From the NCBI GenBank assembly GCA_051884615.1, contig JBJEVT010000018.1, positions 1 through 64,000 of the forward strand: DNA of 64,000 bases. Direction: 5' to 3'. This document shows, piece after piece, positions 29,473-38,065 of this stretch. A program made the position numbers and the translations under genes. The notes beneath the pieces were generated by a model. It had not been told where the DNA came from. It made no database searches and saw only the letters and a program-made list of their open reading frames with translations. Origin of the DNA: UBA1724 sp051884615 (GTDB taxonomy: Bacteria > Verrucomicrobiota > Lentisphaeria > Oligosphaerales > Oligosphaeraceae). How positions within the stretch are numbered: the first letter of the stretch is position 1; each line of letters begins with the position of its first letter.

Positions 29473-30168
29473 ATGAAGGCGCTGTTGTCCACCTCGGAGC
29501 TGGTGCGTGGATCGACTTCCTGCGCCACGGGAGCGGTGTATCTATGGCGTCAGGGGGAGGAGCGTTTCCTGGTAAAGACCTTCTGGAGCAACGGATGGTT
29601 TTCCCGGCGCTTCTTCGGGCGGCGAGGCATTGCCAATGAATGGCGCATCCTTTGCGCCCTGCGGAATGCCGGCTTCTCCTGCGCCCCCTCGCCCTATGCC
29701 CGGATCGGGGACCACACCATCGTCATGGAGTTCATCGACGGGAAGAAGCTGGAGAGTCTCCACCATTATGCCAACCGGGGCGAGACCCCGCCCTCCCCGG
29801 CGGTGTACCGCTCCCTGCGGGAAGAGCTGGAACGGCTCCACGAGGCGGGCTTCGTCCATGGGGATTTTCGCCGCGCCAACGTGATGGTGGCTTCCCAGGG
29901 GGAAAGGGTGCGGATCATCGATTGGGCCACGGGAATGGAGATCTCGGACGCGGAACACTTCCTCTATCGCCAGCTCCATGGCTCGGACAACTATTCCCTG
30001 GTGAAGATCCTGAAGGATGCCGCCCCGGAGCTGGTCTCTCCCGAGGAGCTCCAGGAAAACGCCCCCGGCTTCTTCCTGCGCCTGGGACGCTTTCTGCGCC
30101 AACGGGTCTACCGGGGCTATATCAAACCCCTCTTTCGCCGGGGCAGGGGAAGACACTCCGCGGAATGA
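29473..30168 (+). CDS. Small kinase of the RIO/lipopolysaccharide-kinase type
   Basis: A 231-residue protein with a compact protein-kinase-like fold: K35 in FLVKTF (nucleotide lysine), VMEFIDGKKL hinge, catalytic loop H129-G-D131-FRRANVMV with N136, and metal-binding D150 in RIIDWATG. This pattern fits WaaP/Kdo-kinase or RIO-like small kinases. A role in phosphorylating LPS core sugars is plausible given the Kdo genes elsewhere in the window, but the substrate is not shown. The start at 29473 was chosen as the first Met next to the conserved part; earlier in-frame Met at 29341 adds an unlikely Cys-rich extension. No strong ribosome binding site. Confidence 0.7.
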   Translation: MKALLSTSELVRGSTSCATGAVYLWRQGEERFLVKTFWSNGWFSRRFFGRRGIANEWRILCALRNAGFSCAPSPYARIGDHTIVMEFIDGKKLESLHHYANRGETPPSPAVYRSLREELERLHEAGFVHGDFRRANVMVASQGERVRIIDWATGMEISDAEHFLYRQLHGSDNYSLVKILKDAAPELVSPEELQENAPGFFLRLGRFLRQRVYRGYIKPLFRRGRGRHSAE

Positions 30169-30184
30169 TCGGCCTGTCCCCCGC

Positions 30185-33100
30185 CTAGGGACTACGCACA
30201 TGCCGCTTCCGCGCCGGCTCGTATTGGTAGGAATATTCCCGGAGGTAGAGCCCGTTCAGCAGAATCTCCGAGGAGATGCCTCCGGCTTTCCACTGCTTGC
30301 GCCCTTGCTCCACCTCCTGGGGGGAGAGCGCGAGGTTTCGGTTTGAATCCAGGGGATGGAGGACTTGCCGGCTGCGTAGAAAGGCGTGGGAATCCTCCCG
30401 GGTCAGGATCAAAAGGACCAGACGGTTCTCCTCCCCTTCCTCCAGGGGGCGGGCGAGGGGGAGCAGAAGTTCCAGGGTTTCGCCCTCGTCCAGGAGGGCA
30501 TCCCCGTTGCCCAGGGTGGGCAGAAGCTGGCGCACCTCCTGGGTGATGTCCTGGACGAAGCCCGTCATGCCCTCCTGGGAGAATCCCCTGGGGGAGAGAA
30601 AAGGAGGCGTGGAGTCGCCGAAAGGGGAGAAGAGGAGGAATTCCTCTGCCGGGGAGGGAGCGGGAGCGGGGGAGGAGAGGAGGGAGGGGCGGGAGAAGCG
30701 GAGACGGAGCGCCGGCCCCTCTTCTCCTTCGCTTTCCTCCCCGGGGAGCAGGGATTCCGAGGGGGAAAAGGCGTCCAGGAGGGAGGCGTCATGGAAGAGG
30801 AGACGGGAATAGGGGGCGGTGGTGTATGTGCCCTGCAACGGGGCGATTTCCTCCTCCTCCTGGTCATTGGTGCGGGAGAGAAAACCGTTCCGGATGAGGT
30901 AGGGGCCGTCCTCCTGGGCGTGGAGGAGGGTCTGGCGGGGATAGGCGACCGTCACCTGCCAGGCGCCCTCTTCCGTTCGTCGGGGATTGGCGGTGGCTTG
31001 CCCCAGGAATTGTCCGCTCGGGGCATAGAGGGGGAGTGTGGCGGCCGGCATGGTGTCGCCGCGGGGCGGGACGAGGGGGAGGAGGTCCAGGGTGATTTCC
31101 AGGCGCGCCCCCTGGATGTCTCCGGAGGAGAGAAGCCGGTCCAGTCCCGTGCCGGGGAGGATGGCGCCCCAGGTGAGACTGCGGTAGTACTCCTGGGCGG
31201 CGGGGGAGACGGGCTGGTTCACCTCCCAGGTGTTCAGGGGAATGGGGGTGGCGGTCTCCTCCCCGTCTCCCAGGAAGATGAGTTGAAGGCGGGCGAGGAG
31301 CCAGGGGCTGTCTCCTACGGGCTTGGGGAGCGCCTCCTCCGGAAAGCGGAGGCGGCACAGTCGGGGGACTCCCTCCTGCGCCTGCCACTGGTCGCCCCGG
31401 AGGAGGAGGATTTCTCCCTCCTGGGTTGCCAGGGTGCCCGTCAGGGCATAGCGTCCCCCTTGGGAGACCGTGACTTCCGTCTCCCAAAGGAGATCCTTCC
31501 CTCCCTCCGGAAGCTCCTCCAGGGTCTCCTGCAACGGGGTGGCGAGCCGGACGCTCCCTCCGTAAGTCTGGACCACCAGGCTGGCGGTCAGGAACTCCCC
31601 CGCTTCCTCCCCCTCATCGCCCCGGCCCGTGACGGTGATTTCCCAGGTGCCCGGCGCCGTCGGCGCAAATTGCGCCTTGTGGATGGCGCCCTCCTGCCAG
31701 GTGCGGAGCCACTCCTGGGGAAGCTCCTCCCCGGGCCGGTCCAGGGAATGCGCCTGCCACGTCAGGGAAACCGGGTCCGCTTCTTCGTCCCCTCCCGGGC
31801 ATTGGGCCTGGAGGAGGAGTTCCCCGGGCGGCGGGGAGAGGGCGGGGGTGAGATTCTCCAGGAGGAGTTCCCGGGGAGGGCGGGTCAAGGTCCCCCGGAG
31901 GAGGAGGGTCGCCAGGCGCGGGACCGCCTGGCCCGGGGGACGGAGGGTGAGATGGGCGTCCCCGGGGACATCGCAGGTGAATTCCCCCCAGAGGGGAGAG
32001 CCTTCCATGAGGAGGGTTTCGTCGGCGGGAAGGATGGTCAGGGGACGGGCGTTCTCCTCGCCGGGGAGCCGGATCTCCGCCTGGGTTCCCTGGGGCGCGG
32101 AAAGAATCATCAGGCTGAAGGCGCCCGCCCCCAGGGGCAGGGGGCGCACCATGGGCGCATCTCCCGAAAGCGGGAAGGTCCAGCTCCAGACGGGGACGGA
32201 ATCCTCCCCGTCGCCCTCCGCCGGCATTCCGTCGCCGCCCCGGGTCCTGGGGGTGCGGGGGAGAATCTGGAGGAGCTCGTCCACCTCCTCCTGGAGGAAG
32301 CGGTGGAGGATGGGGAGGACGTCCCCTGCGCCATCCCGGACGATGGAGGAGTGGTCGTAGAGGGAGGTGTCTCTGGAGTCCAGGGGGGATTCCGGCACCT
32401 GGGTGTGCAGGGCGTGGGCGCTGGCCACCGTGACAATGCCGTCGTTCGGGGTGGGCAGATTGGCGATTTTCACCAGGCTTTTGTAGGTGGCGGGGAGATT
32501 TTCCGTCTTCACCATGCCCATGATGGTGTGCAGCGGGGTGACGGGGGCATGGTAGCTTTGGTTGAAGCGGAGGCAGTCTTCCGTCCGCAGGGAGCGGAAG
32601 CCGGGGGAGCTGCGGCGGGCGTCGGCGACCCAGTCCGCCAATACGCTGAAGCTTTGTTCCATGACGCCGCTGGGGTAGGAGATGACGTCGGCAACCCGGC
32701 TTCCCAGGTTGGGGGTGCTGATTTGGAGGACGCTTTTCACCAGGGGAGAGGCGACGCCTGCGGCGTCGACGAGCACCCGGGCGTCCAGCCCGCCTTTGCT
32801 ATGCCCCACCACATGGAATTTCCGGACGCCCCAGCCCCGGGTGAGATTCTCCAGCTGCGCCTGGAGCATGAAGGCGTTGAGTTCGGGGGAGGAGAATTGG
32901 GGCACGAAGGCCAGATAGGAGGGGACGCCCAGAGTCCGGGAGAGCTGGGCGGCGAAGCTGCTCAGCATATCCTGGATGTCCGTCCAGCCGTGGACCAGGA
33001 GAACGGGGGAGGGGGCGGGCACGAGCAGGGCCTGCCAGAATTGCCCCAGCACCCAGATGGGTTCGTCGTTGGCGGTGTCCACCAGGATTTCCAAATGGTT

Positions 33101-33628
33101 TTCGGCGACTTCCCCCGGGGAGCCGGGGAATTGGATCCATTCCAGGGGCACGGAGAGGAGATTGAAATCCACATGGTCCGTCTCTCCCTGCAGGGTGCCC
33201 AGATAGTGGCCATTGAGGTAGACCTGGTCCACCTCCGGCATGACGGTGGTCTTGCCCTCGTCGCCGGAGTCGCAGTCATGGGCGGGGAGGATGAGGGTGG
33301 CGGCGGCGGGCATCAGTCCGCACCGCGCCATGGTGAGAATCTGCTCGCGGCTGCCGAAGTAGCGGGGAATCTTGATGGTGGCTTTGTAGGAGCCTCTCGG
33401 ACCCCAGGTCCATTTCTCCTGCTTCTCCTGGTGGACGAAGAAGGTCTCCGTGGAGAGGAGCTCGTCCTCCTCGGCTTCCCCCTGGGTGGCGCCGCGGAGT
33501 TTCCGGGTCTGGAGCCATTGTCGGGGCGTGGGGCAGGGGGCGTCGCCTGGCGGGGCGGCGGTGTCCTGGGCGGGGAGGGCGGCGGGGAGCAGGAGCAGCA
33601 GCAGGAGGAGGAGTCTGTGGGCAGGCAT
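30185..33628 (-). CDS. Large secreted lipase-like alpha/beta hydrolase
   Basis: A 1147-residue protein with a signal peptide (poly-Leu, ending LPAALPAQ near 21). The hydrolase domain (about 205-450) has the oxyanion segment VLLVHGWTD (209-217), nucleophile G-H-S277-K-G-G in the lipase elbow, STPNLGSRVADV and a late PTPNDGIVTVASAHAL region that may supply Asp/His. The remainder (about 500-1030) is beta-rich, with repeated extended segments of no known family. The last 110 residues match the end of the neighbour at 33656-34678 and contain an EF-hand-like loop DSNRNLALSPQE. Likely a lipase or esterase acting outside the cytoplasm; substrate unknown. 27 bases after the upstream gene. Confidence 0.75.
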   Translation of the reverse strand: MPAHRLLLLLLLLLPAALPAQDTAAPPGDAPCPTPRQWLQTRKLRGATQGEAEEDELLSTETFFVHQEKQEKWTWGPRGSYKATIKIPRYFGSREQILTMARCGLMPAAATLILPAHDCDSGDEGKTTVMPEVDQVYLNGHYLGTLQGETDHVDFNLLSVPLEWIQFPGSPGEVAENHLEILVDTANDEPIWVLGQFWQALLVPAPSPVLLVHGWTDIQDMLSSFAAQLSRTLGVPSYLAFVPQFSSPELNAFMLQAQLENLTRGWGVRKFHVVGHSKGGLDARVLVDAAGVASPLVKSVLQISTPNLGSRVADVISYPSGVMEQSFSVLADWVADARRSSPGFRSLRTEDCLRFNQSYHAPVTPLHTIMGMVKTENLPATYKSLVKIANLPTPNDGIVTVASAHALHTQVPESPLDSRDTSLYDHSSIVRDGAGDVLPILHRFLQEEVDELLQILPRTPRTRGGDGMPAEGDGEDSVPVWSWTFPLSGDAPMVRPLPLGAGAFSLMILSAPQGTQAEIRLPGEENARPLTILPADETLLMEGSPLWGEFTCDVPGDAHLTLRPPGQAVPRLATLLLRGTLTRPPRELLLENLTPALSPPPGELLLQAQCPGGDEEADPVSLTWQAHSLDRPGEELPQEWLRTWQEGAIHKAQFAPTAPGTWEITVTGRGDEGEEAGEFLTASLVVQTYGGSVRLATPLQETLEELPEGGKDLLWETEVTVSQGGRYALTGTLATQEGEILLLRGDQWQAQEGVPRLCRLRFPEEALPKPVGDSPWLLARLQLIFLGDGEETATPIPLNTWEVNQPVSPAAQEYYRSLTWGAILPGTGLDRLLSSGDIQGARLEITLDLLPLVPPRGDTMPAATLPLYAPSGQFLGQATANPRRTEEGAWQVTVAYPRQTLLHAQEDGPYLIRNGFLSRTNDQEEEEIAPLQGTYTTAPYSRLLFHDASLLDAFSPSESLLPGEESEGEEGPALRLRFSRPSLLSSPAPAPSPAEEFLLFSPFGDSTPPFLSPRGFSQEGMTGFVQDITQEVRQLLPTLGNGDALLDEGETLELLLPLARPLEEGEENRLVLLILTREDSHAFLRSRQVLHPLDSNRNLALSPQEVEQGRKQWKAGGISSEILLNGLYLREYSYQYEPARKRHVRSP

Positions 33629-33655
33629 GATGGTGGGCGGGGGGAGGGGCAGGCG

Positions 33656-34678
33656 TCAGGGGAGGAGGGGGTAGTAGTGTCCGGTGCCGGTGTCGTAGCC
33701 GTATGCCAGGGCATTACCCAGGGGGATGGCCTCCAGCAGGAAGGGGGAGGCGACTTCGCCGGCCTCCCACAGGGCCCGTCCCTGGTCCAGCTCCGTCTGG
33801 CTCAGTTGCAGATCCTGGTCTTCGTCGAAGGGATGGAGTGCCACCAGGCCGGTTTCCTCCAGCCGGTCGCTGAGGCGGTGGTAGAAGAGGATGAGGGAGA
33901 GGGCCTCCTCCACGGGAATGCCCTCCTCCTCTTCCCCCACGGGATTCTCCTCCAGGGGGAAGGTGAGGGAGAGGGTCTCGCCCGGGGAGAAATCCCCATT
34001 CCGGTCGCCAATGGTCCAGAGGGAGTCGAAGCCCTGGGAGGAGAGATCCATGCCGGCGTAGGTGGGCGCCAGGAAGAGGCCCGGGGCGTCGGCGGGGAGG
34101 AGATGGGTGGTGCACTGGTAGTCCAAGCCCACGGCGAAGCCGTCGAAGACGCAGTCCTCCTGGTAGAAGAAGGCGGGGAGGAGCTGGGAGTCGGGAGGGC
34201 AGGTGAAGCGGAGGGTGGCGTCTCCCGCTCCCAGGGAGACCTCCACCCCGTTCTGCCAGGTGAGCAGGGTGGACTGGCAAAGGGGACGAAACAGGGCGGG
34301 AGCGTAGGAGGCGGTGACATAGGTCCCCTCCAGCTCCTCGAAGCCCCGGGCGGTCAGCAGGCGAAACTCCCCCAGGCGGTAGCATCCCTCCTGCTCGTAG
34401 CTGCGAAGATTTCCCCCGTTCAAGGAGAAGCAGGCGCGCCCCTCTTCGTCCACCGCCGCTCCATAGCGGCCCGCCTCCTGTCCCTCCGGCAATGTCAGGG
34501 TGCCGTAGAGGAAAAGGGCGTCCTCCGGCGGAGGGGAGAGAACCAGGGTGATGGAAAGGGTCTCCCAGGTGTCCGGAGGCCACAGCGCCGGGTCCTCCAG
34601 CTGTTCCATTCCCTGGAAGGTCAGGGCGGGAAGAAGGGGGCAGAGGCACAGGAGGAGGATGCACGGGGGGAATTTCAT
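33656..34678 (-). CDS. Secreted protein sharing the lipase C-terminal module
   Basis: A 340-residue protein with a signal peptide (MKFPPCILLLCLCPLLPALT). No known family was recognised in the N-terminal part, which is beta-rich and resembles segments of the large neighbour (LYGTLTLPEGQEAG, GTYVTASYAP). The last ~119 residues parallel the end of the lipase-like protein: TIGDRNGDFSPGETLSL, then an EF-hand-like DEDQDLQLSQTE loop followed by LDQGRALWEAG. The two genes form one unit. The start at 34678 was chosen for the signal peptide; the upstream in-frame extension is unlikely. Confidence 0.7.
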   Translation of the reverse strand: MKFPPCILLLCLCPLLPALTFQGMEQLEDPALWPPDTWETLSITLVLSPPPEDALFLYGTLTLPEGQEAGRYGAAVDEEGRACFSLNGGNLRSYEQEGCYRLGEFRLLTARGFEELEGTYVTASYAPALFRPLCQSTLLTWQNGVEVSLGAGDATLRFTCPPDSQLLPAFFYQEDCVFDGFAVGLDYQCTTHLLPADAPGLFLAPTYAGMDLSSQGFDSLWTIGDRNGDFSPGETLSLTFPLEENPVGEEEEGIPVEEALSLILFYHRLSDRLEETGLVALHPFDEDQDLQLSQTELDQGRALWEAGEVASPFLLEAIPLGNALAYGYDTGTGHYYPLLP

Positions 34679-35306
34679 GGGGAGGTAAGGAAGAAAGGGG
34701 AAAGGGGGGGAAGGGAAGGGGCGGTTTTCTTGGCTCGCCCCAAAGATAATGCAGCGCCCCCGGGAAGCAATCATAACAGATTGGAAGTCATGGATTTTAT
34801 AACTTTTGTGGGAAAAAGTGGATTTTGGGGTGTCGCCGGGGTGTTCCGGGGAGATTTGCCTGCTTGCCGGGAGGAGAGTCGGGAGGATGGGGGAGGAAAA
34901 TCACATCGGGCGCGGGATAAGGAACCATGGACGCAGGCATATCGGCACATCCGGACAGCGGCAAGAGGGGGGGCGCCCTTGCCTCCCTCTTCCCGGAGGC
35001 GCGACATGGGGGGGAATGACGTGGATGCCGTGGCACGGGGAAAAAAGCATTTCCCCTTCGTCTCCTTCCCCTCTTTCCGCGCCCGGAAAGGGAAATGCCC
35101 CGGGAAGCCCCGCCTCAGGACGCCCAAGGCAATCTTCCCTCGGGCGGTTGTATATTTATAACATATTGGTAATCAATGAGTTATAATATTTCACACTCCC
35201 GAGGTCCCCCGGGAGTCCGGGGCAGGGGGATGGGATTATATTTTCCCGTTCCTTTCTTCCTGGCGCCAGGATTCACTCCTCCCTTCCCCCATTTGTTTTC
35301 AGAGCC
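34679..35306. other. Divergent 628-base intergenic region without a gene
   Basis: Two AT-rich islands stand out: 34745-34815 next to the secreted-protein gene and 35148-35196 next to the mutarotase gene. The second contains a perfect TATAAT near 35182-35187, likely a -10 for the mutarotase operon, with no good -35. The middle part is GC-rich and shows no convincing gene or structured RNA. Confidence 0.5.
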
Positions 35307-36182
35307 ATGTTGTCCTTGCTGACGGGCCGCGGAGGCCTTCCGGAAATCCATCTTCAGAATTCCCATGGGCGTTGCGAGATCTGCCTCATGGGTGCCCACG
35401 TTTTGAGCTATGTGCCCCGGGGGCACCGGGAGGTGCTGTTCCTGTCGGAGAAATCGGAATACACGCCCACGGGGAAGGCCATTCGTGGCGGCATTCCCCT
35501 GTGCTGGCCCTGGTTCGGACCGGCGGACCTCTCCCGGATTCCCGGCGCCACCACGGCCCACGGCTTCATCCGTCAGATGATGTGGCAGCTGTCCACCTGG
35601 CGGGAGAGCCAGGAGGCAACGGAGGTGGTGCTGGAGGCACGGGACACGGAGGAGAGCAGGAAGATCTGGCCCTGCGCCTTCCGGGTCTCTCTCCGGGTGC
35701 GTCTGGGGGAACAGCTGGAACTGGCGCTGACCACGGTCAACGAGGGAACCCAGCCCTTCTTCTACGAGGAGGCCCTGCATACCTACTATGCCGTGGGGGA
35801 TTGCCGCATGCTGTCCATCCAGGGCTTCCAGGGATGCGAGTTCAAGGACAAGGCCCCCGCCACGCCGCCCGCCCCCAATCCCCAGCCCGGGGAAATCACC
35901 ATCACCGAGGAGACCGACCGGGTCTATTTCCACTGCCCCGGAGAGGCCGTGATCACGGACCCCGTCATGGGACGGCGCATCCGCATCCAGAAGGAGGGAA
36001 GCGACACCGGAGTCGTCTGGAATCCCTGGATCGCCAAATCCCGCCGGATGCCCGACTTCGGGGACGAGGAATACCGGAACATGGTCTGCGTGGAGAATGC
36101 CAACGTGGACTATGACGGGCGGCGTCTGGCGTCTGGGGAGAGCCATGTGCTCCAGGTGCGCATCGCCGTGGAGAGCCTTTGA
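35307..36182 (+). CDS. D-hexose-6-phosphate mutarotase-like (aldose 1-epimerase family)
   Basis: A 291-residue protein of the YeaD/galactose mutarotase fold that interconverts sugar anomers. Visible: RGGIPLCWPWFGP, H85 in AHGFIR, H158 in EEALHTYYAVGD and the catalytic Glu in CVENANV near 264. YeaD-type members act on glucose-6-phosphate-like sugars. It starts a plus-strand run with DedA (15 bases later), rmuC and a GH42-like gene. Confidence 0.88.
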   Translation: MLSLLTGRGGLPEIHLQNSHGRCEICLMGAHVLSYVPRGHREVLFLSEKSEYTPTGKAIRGGIPLCWPWFGPADLSRIPGATTAHGFIRQMMWQLSTWRESQEATEVVLEARDTEESRKIWPCAFRVSLRVRLGEQLELALTTVNEGTQPFFYEEALHTYYAVGDCRMLSIQGFQGCEFKDKAPATPPAPNPQPGEITITEETDRVYFHCPGEAVITDPVMGRRIRIQKEGSDTGVVWNPWIAKSRRMPDFGDEEYRNMVCVENANVDYDGRRLASGESHVLQVRIAVESL

Positions 36183-36197
36183 GGCGTCGTCCCGCCC

Positions 36198-36878
36198 ATG
36201 GCGTCCGTGGACTTCAGCCAATGGCTGGCTCTGGCCTGCTCCCATGGGGGAAGCTGGGGATATCCCCTGGTCTTCCTCCTGATGGCCGTGGAGAGTTCCT
36301 TCATCCCCTTCCCCAGCGAGGTGGTGATGATTCCCGCCGGCTTCCTGGCTGCCCGGAGGGAGATGGGGCTGGGGAGTCCCGCCGGGGATTTCTGCCTGTG
36401 CGTGGCGGTGGGGGTCCTGGGGGCGCTGGCGGGCGCCTACGGCAACTACTTTCTTGCCCGGTGCCTGGGGGAGCCCTTCCTGCGCCGTTATGGCCGCTAT
36501 TTCTTCCTGAAACCCCGGGTGCTGGAGCGCTCCCAGGAAATCTTTCTGAAATACGGACGGCCCGCCACCCTGGTCTGCCGTCTCCTGCCGGGCATCCGGC
36601 AGCTGATCAGCCTCCCCGCCGGCATCGCCAAGATGCCCCTGGGGGCGTTCACGGGATATACCGCCCTGGGGGCAGGCATCTGGAACGCCATCCTCACCGC
36701 GGCGGGATTCTTCCTGGGACGCCAGACCGCCCAGATGGACTACGGCGAAATCGTGCTCCAGGGAAAGGCCCTGGTGGCGCGACACTATGGCTGGCTCCTC
36801 CTGGGCATCCTCCTCTTCCTGGCGGCATACTTCGGCATCTCCCGCCTGATCCTCGCCCCCTCGTCTAAAAAATCATGA
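36198..36878 (+). CDS. DedA-family (SNARE-associated) membrane protein
   Basis: A 226-residue inner-membrane protein with the DedA signature: ESSFIPFPSEVVMIPAGFLA near 32-51, GAYGNYFLARCLG, and the R-LPGIRQLISLPAGIAKM stretch near 127-145. DedA proteins affect membrane lipid transport (some move undecaprenyl phosphate or phospholipids) and membrane potential. It overlaps rmuC by four bases (ATGA). Confidence 0.9.
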   Translation: MASVDFSQWLALACSHGGSWGYPLVFLLMAVESSFIPFPSEVVMIPAGFLAARREMGLGSPAGDFCLCVAVGVLGALAGAYGNYFLARCLGEPFLRRYGRYFFLKPRVLERSQEIFLKYGRPATLVCRLLPGIRQLISLPAGIAKMPLGAFTGYTALGAGIWNAILTAAGFFLGRQTAQMDYGEIVLQGKALVARHYGWLLLGILLFLAAYFGISRLILAPSSKKS

Positions 36879-38065
36879 CTCCTCTGGTCGTTCTGGCTGT
36901 CTCTCTGGCTCTGCTCCTGGGGCTCGCCGCCGGCTTCCTGGCGGGCAGGGCGGGGTGCATCCCCCGACGGGAATGGGAAAGGGAACGGGAGGACCTCGCC
37001 CGGGAAGAACAGGGACGGCGGGACGTGTTCTCCGCCCTCTCCGCCCAGCAGCTCCAAAGCCAGTCCCAGGAATTCCGGCAACGCCAGCGGGAGGACCTGG
37101 CGGGCTTGCTGGAACCCTACCGGGTGCGGCTGGAGGGGTTGGTCCAGGAACTGCGGGGATACCAGAAGGGGAATGTGGTGGAGCGTTCCGCCCTCCAGGG
37201 AAGAATGGAGGAGCTGGTGCGCCAGGCGGCCACCATCGGGGGAGAGGCGCGCCGCCTGACCACCATCCTGTCCCAGGGCACCAAGTCCCAGGGACTCTTC
37301 GGAGAGCAGGCGCTCGCCTCCCTCCTCCGCGCCTCCGAACTCCAGGAAAACATCCACTTCTTCCTGCAACGCGCCGTGCGGGACAGCCAGGGAAAGCTGG
37401 CTCTGGACGAGGAGGGAAGCCGCCGGATTCCCGATTGCGTGGTGGTGCTGCCGGATGGCGGGGCGCGTCTGGTGGTGGACAGCAAATGCAGCGCCTCCGC
37501 CTATCTGCGCTGGCGGGATGCGGAAGACGGCGCCGCCCGGGAGACCGCCCGCAGGGAATTCCTGAAGGCCATGCGCAGCCACATCGACGATCTGGGAAAG
37601 AAGGACTACGCCACCCATCTGCGCCAAAGCCAGGATTGCCCCGTGGTGGATTGCGTGGTCATGTTCGTGCCTCTGGAGGCCATGCTCCAAGCCGCCCTGG
37701 CGGAACAGCCCGACCTCCTGGAATACGCCGCCGCCCGGAAGGTGCTGCTGACGGGGCCGCTGAATCTGATGGTCTGTCTGCGGGTCGTCGGTCTTGCCTG
37801 GGGAAGTGTTCGCCTGGAGAAGAACATTGACCAGATTTACGACTCCACGGGGCAGCTGCTGCAGTGCGTCGGCAATTTCCAGAAGTGCTTTGCGGAGGTG
37901 AGGCAAAGCCTGGAGAAGGCGAGGGAGAGCTGGGACAACGCCCAGAAAGCCCTGGCGGGGGAGAGCGGGCGGGGGCGTCGCAAGAGCCTGCTTCAGTGCG
38001 CGGAGGAGATCCGGAGGCTGCGCCAAGGCGGGGAAGAGGAACTTCACACGGGAGAATCTTCATGA
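36875..38065 (+). CDS. rmuC: RmuC-family protein
   Basis: A 396-residue protein with an N-terminal membrane helix (about 2-24), a coiled coil (30-140) and the RmuC nuclease-like domain: GLFGEQALASLLRASEL, IPDCVVVLPDG and VVDSKCSASAYLRW (a PD-(D/E)xK-like core). E. coli RmuC limits recombination at inverted repeats; the molecular activity is not settled. It overlaps dedA at its start and the GH42-like gene at its end, each by ATGA. Confidence 0.9.
   Translation: MTPLVVLAVSLALLLGLAAGFLAGRAGCIPRREWEREREDLAREEQGRRDVFSALSAQQLQSQSQEFRQRQREDLAGLLEPYRVRLEGLVQELRGYQKGNVVERSALQGRMEELVRQAATIGGEARRLTTILSQGTKSQGLFGEQALASLLRASELQENIHFFLQRAVRDSQGKLALDEEGSRRIPDCVVVLPDGGARLVVDSKCSASAYLRWRDAEDGAARETARREFLKAMRSHIDDLGKKDYATHLRQSQDCPVVDCVVMFVPLEAMLQAALAEQPDLLEYAAARKVLLTGPLNLMVCLRVVGLAWGSVRLEKNIDQIYDSTGQLLQCVGNFQKCFAEVRQSLEKARESWDNAQKALAGESGRGRRKSLLQCAEEIRRLRQGGEEELHTGESS

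Noticed and set aside
34820..35130. Hidden gene or structured RNA in the 628-base gap.
   Set aside because: No frame with recognisable features and no conserved RNA pattern seen.
30386..35161. About 1590-codon frame on the plus strand across the lipase-like gene.
   Set aside because: Same GC effect; the protein is Gly/Glu-rich with no motifs, while the minus strand has signal peptides and a lipase elbow.
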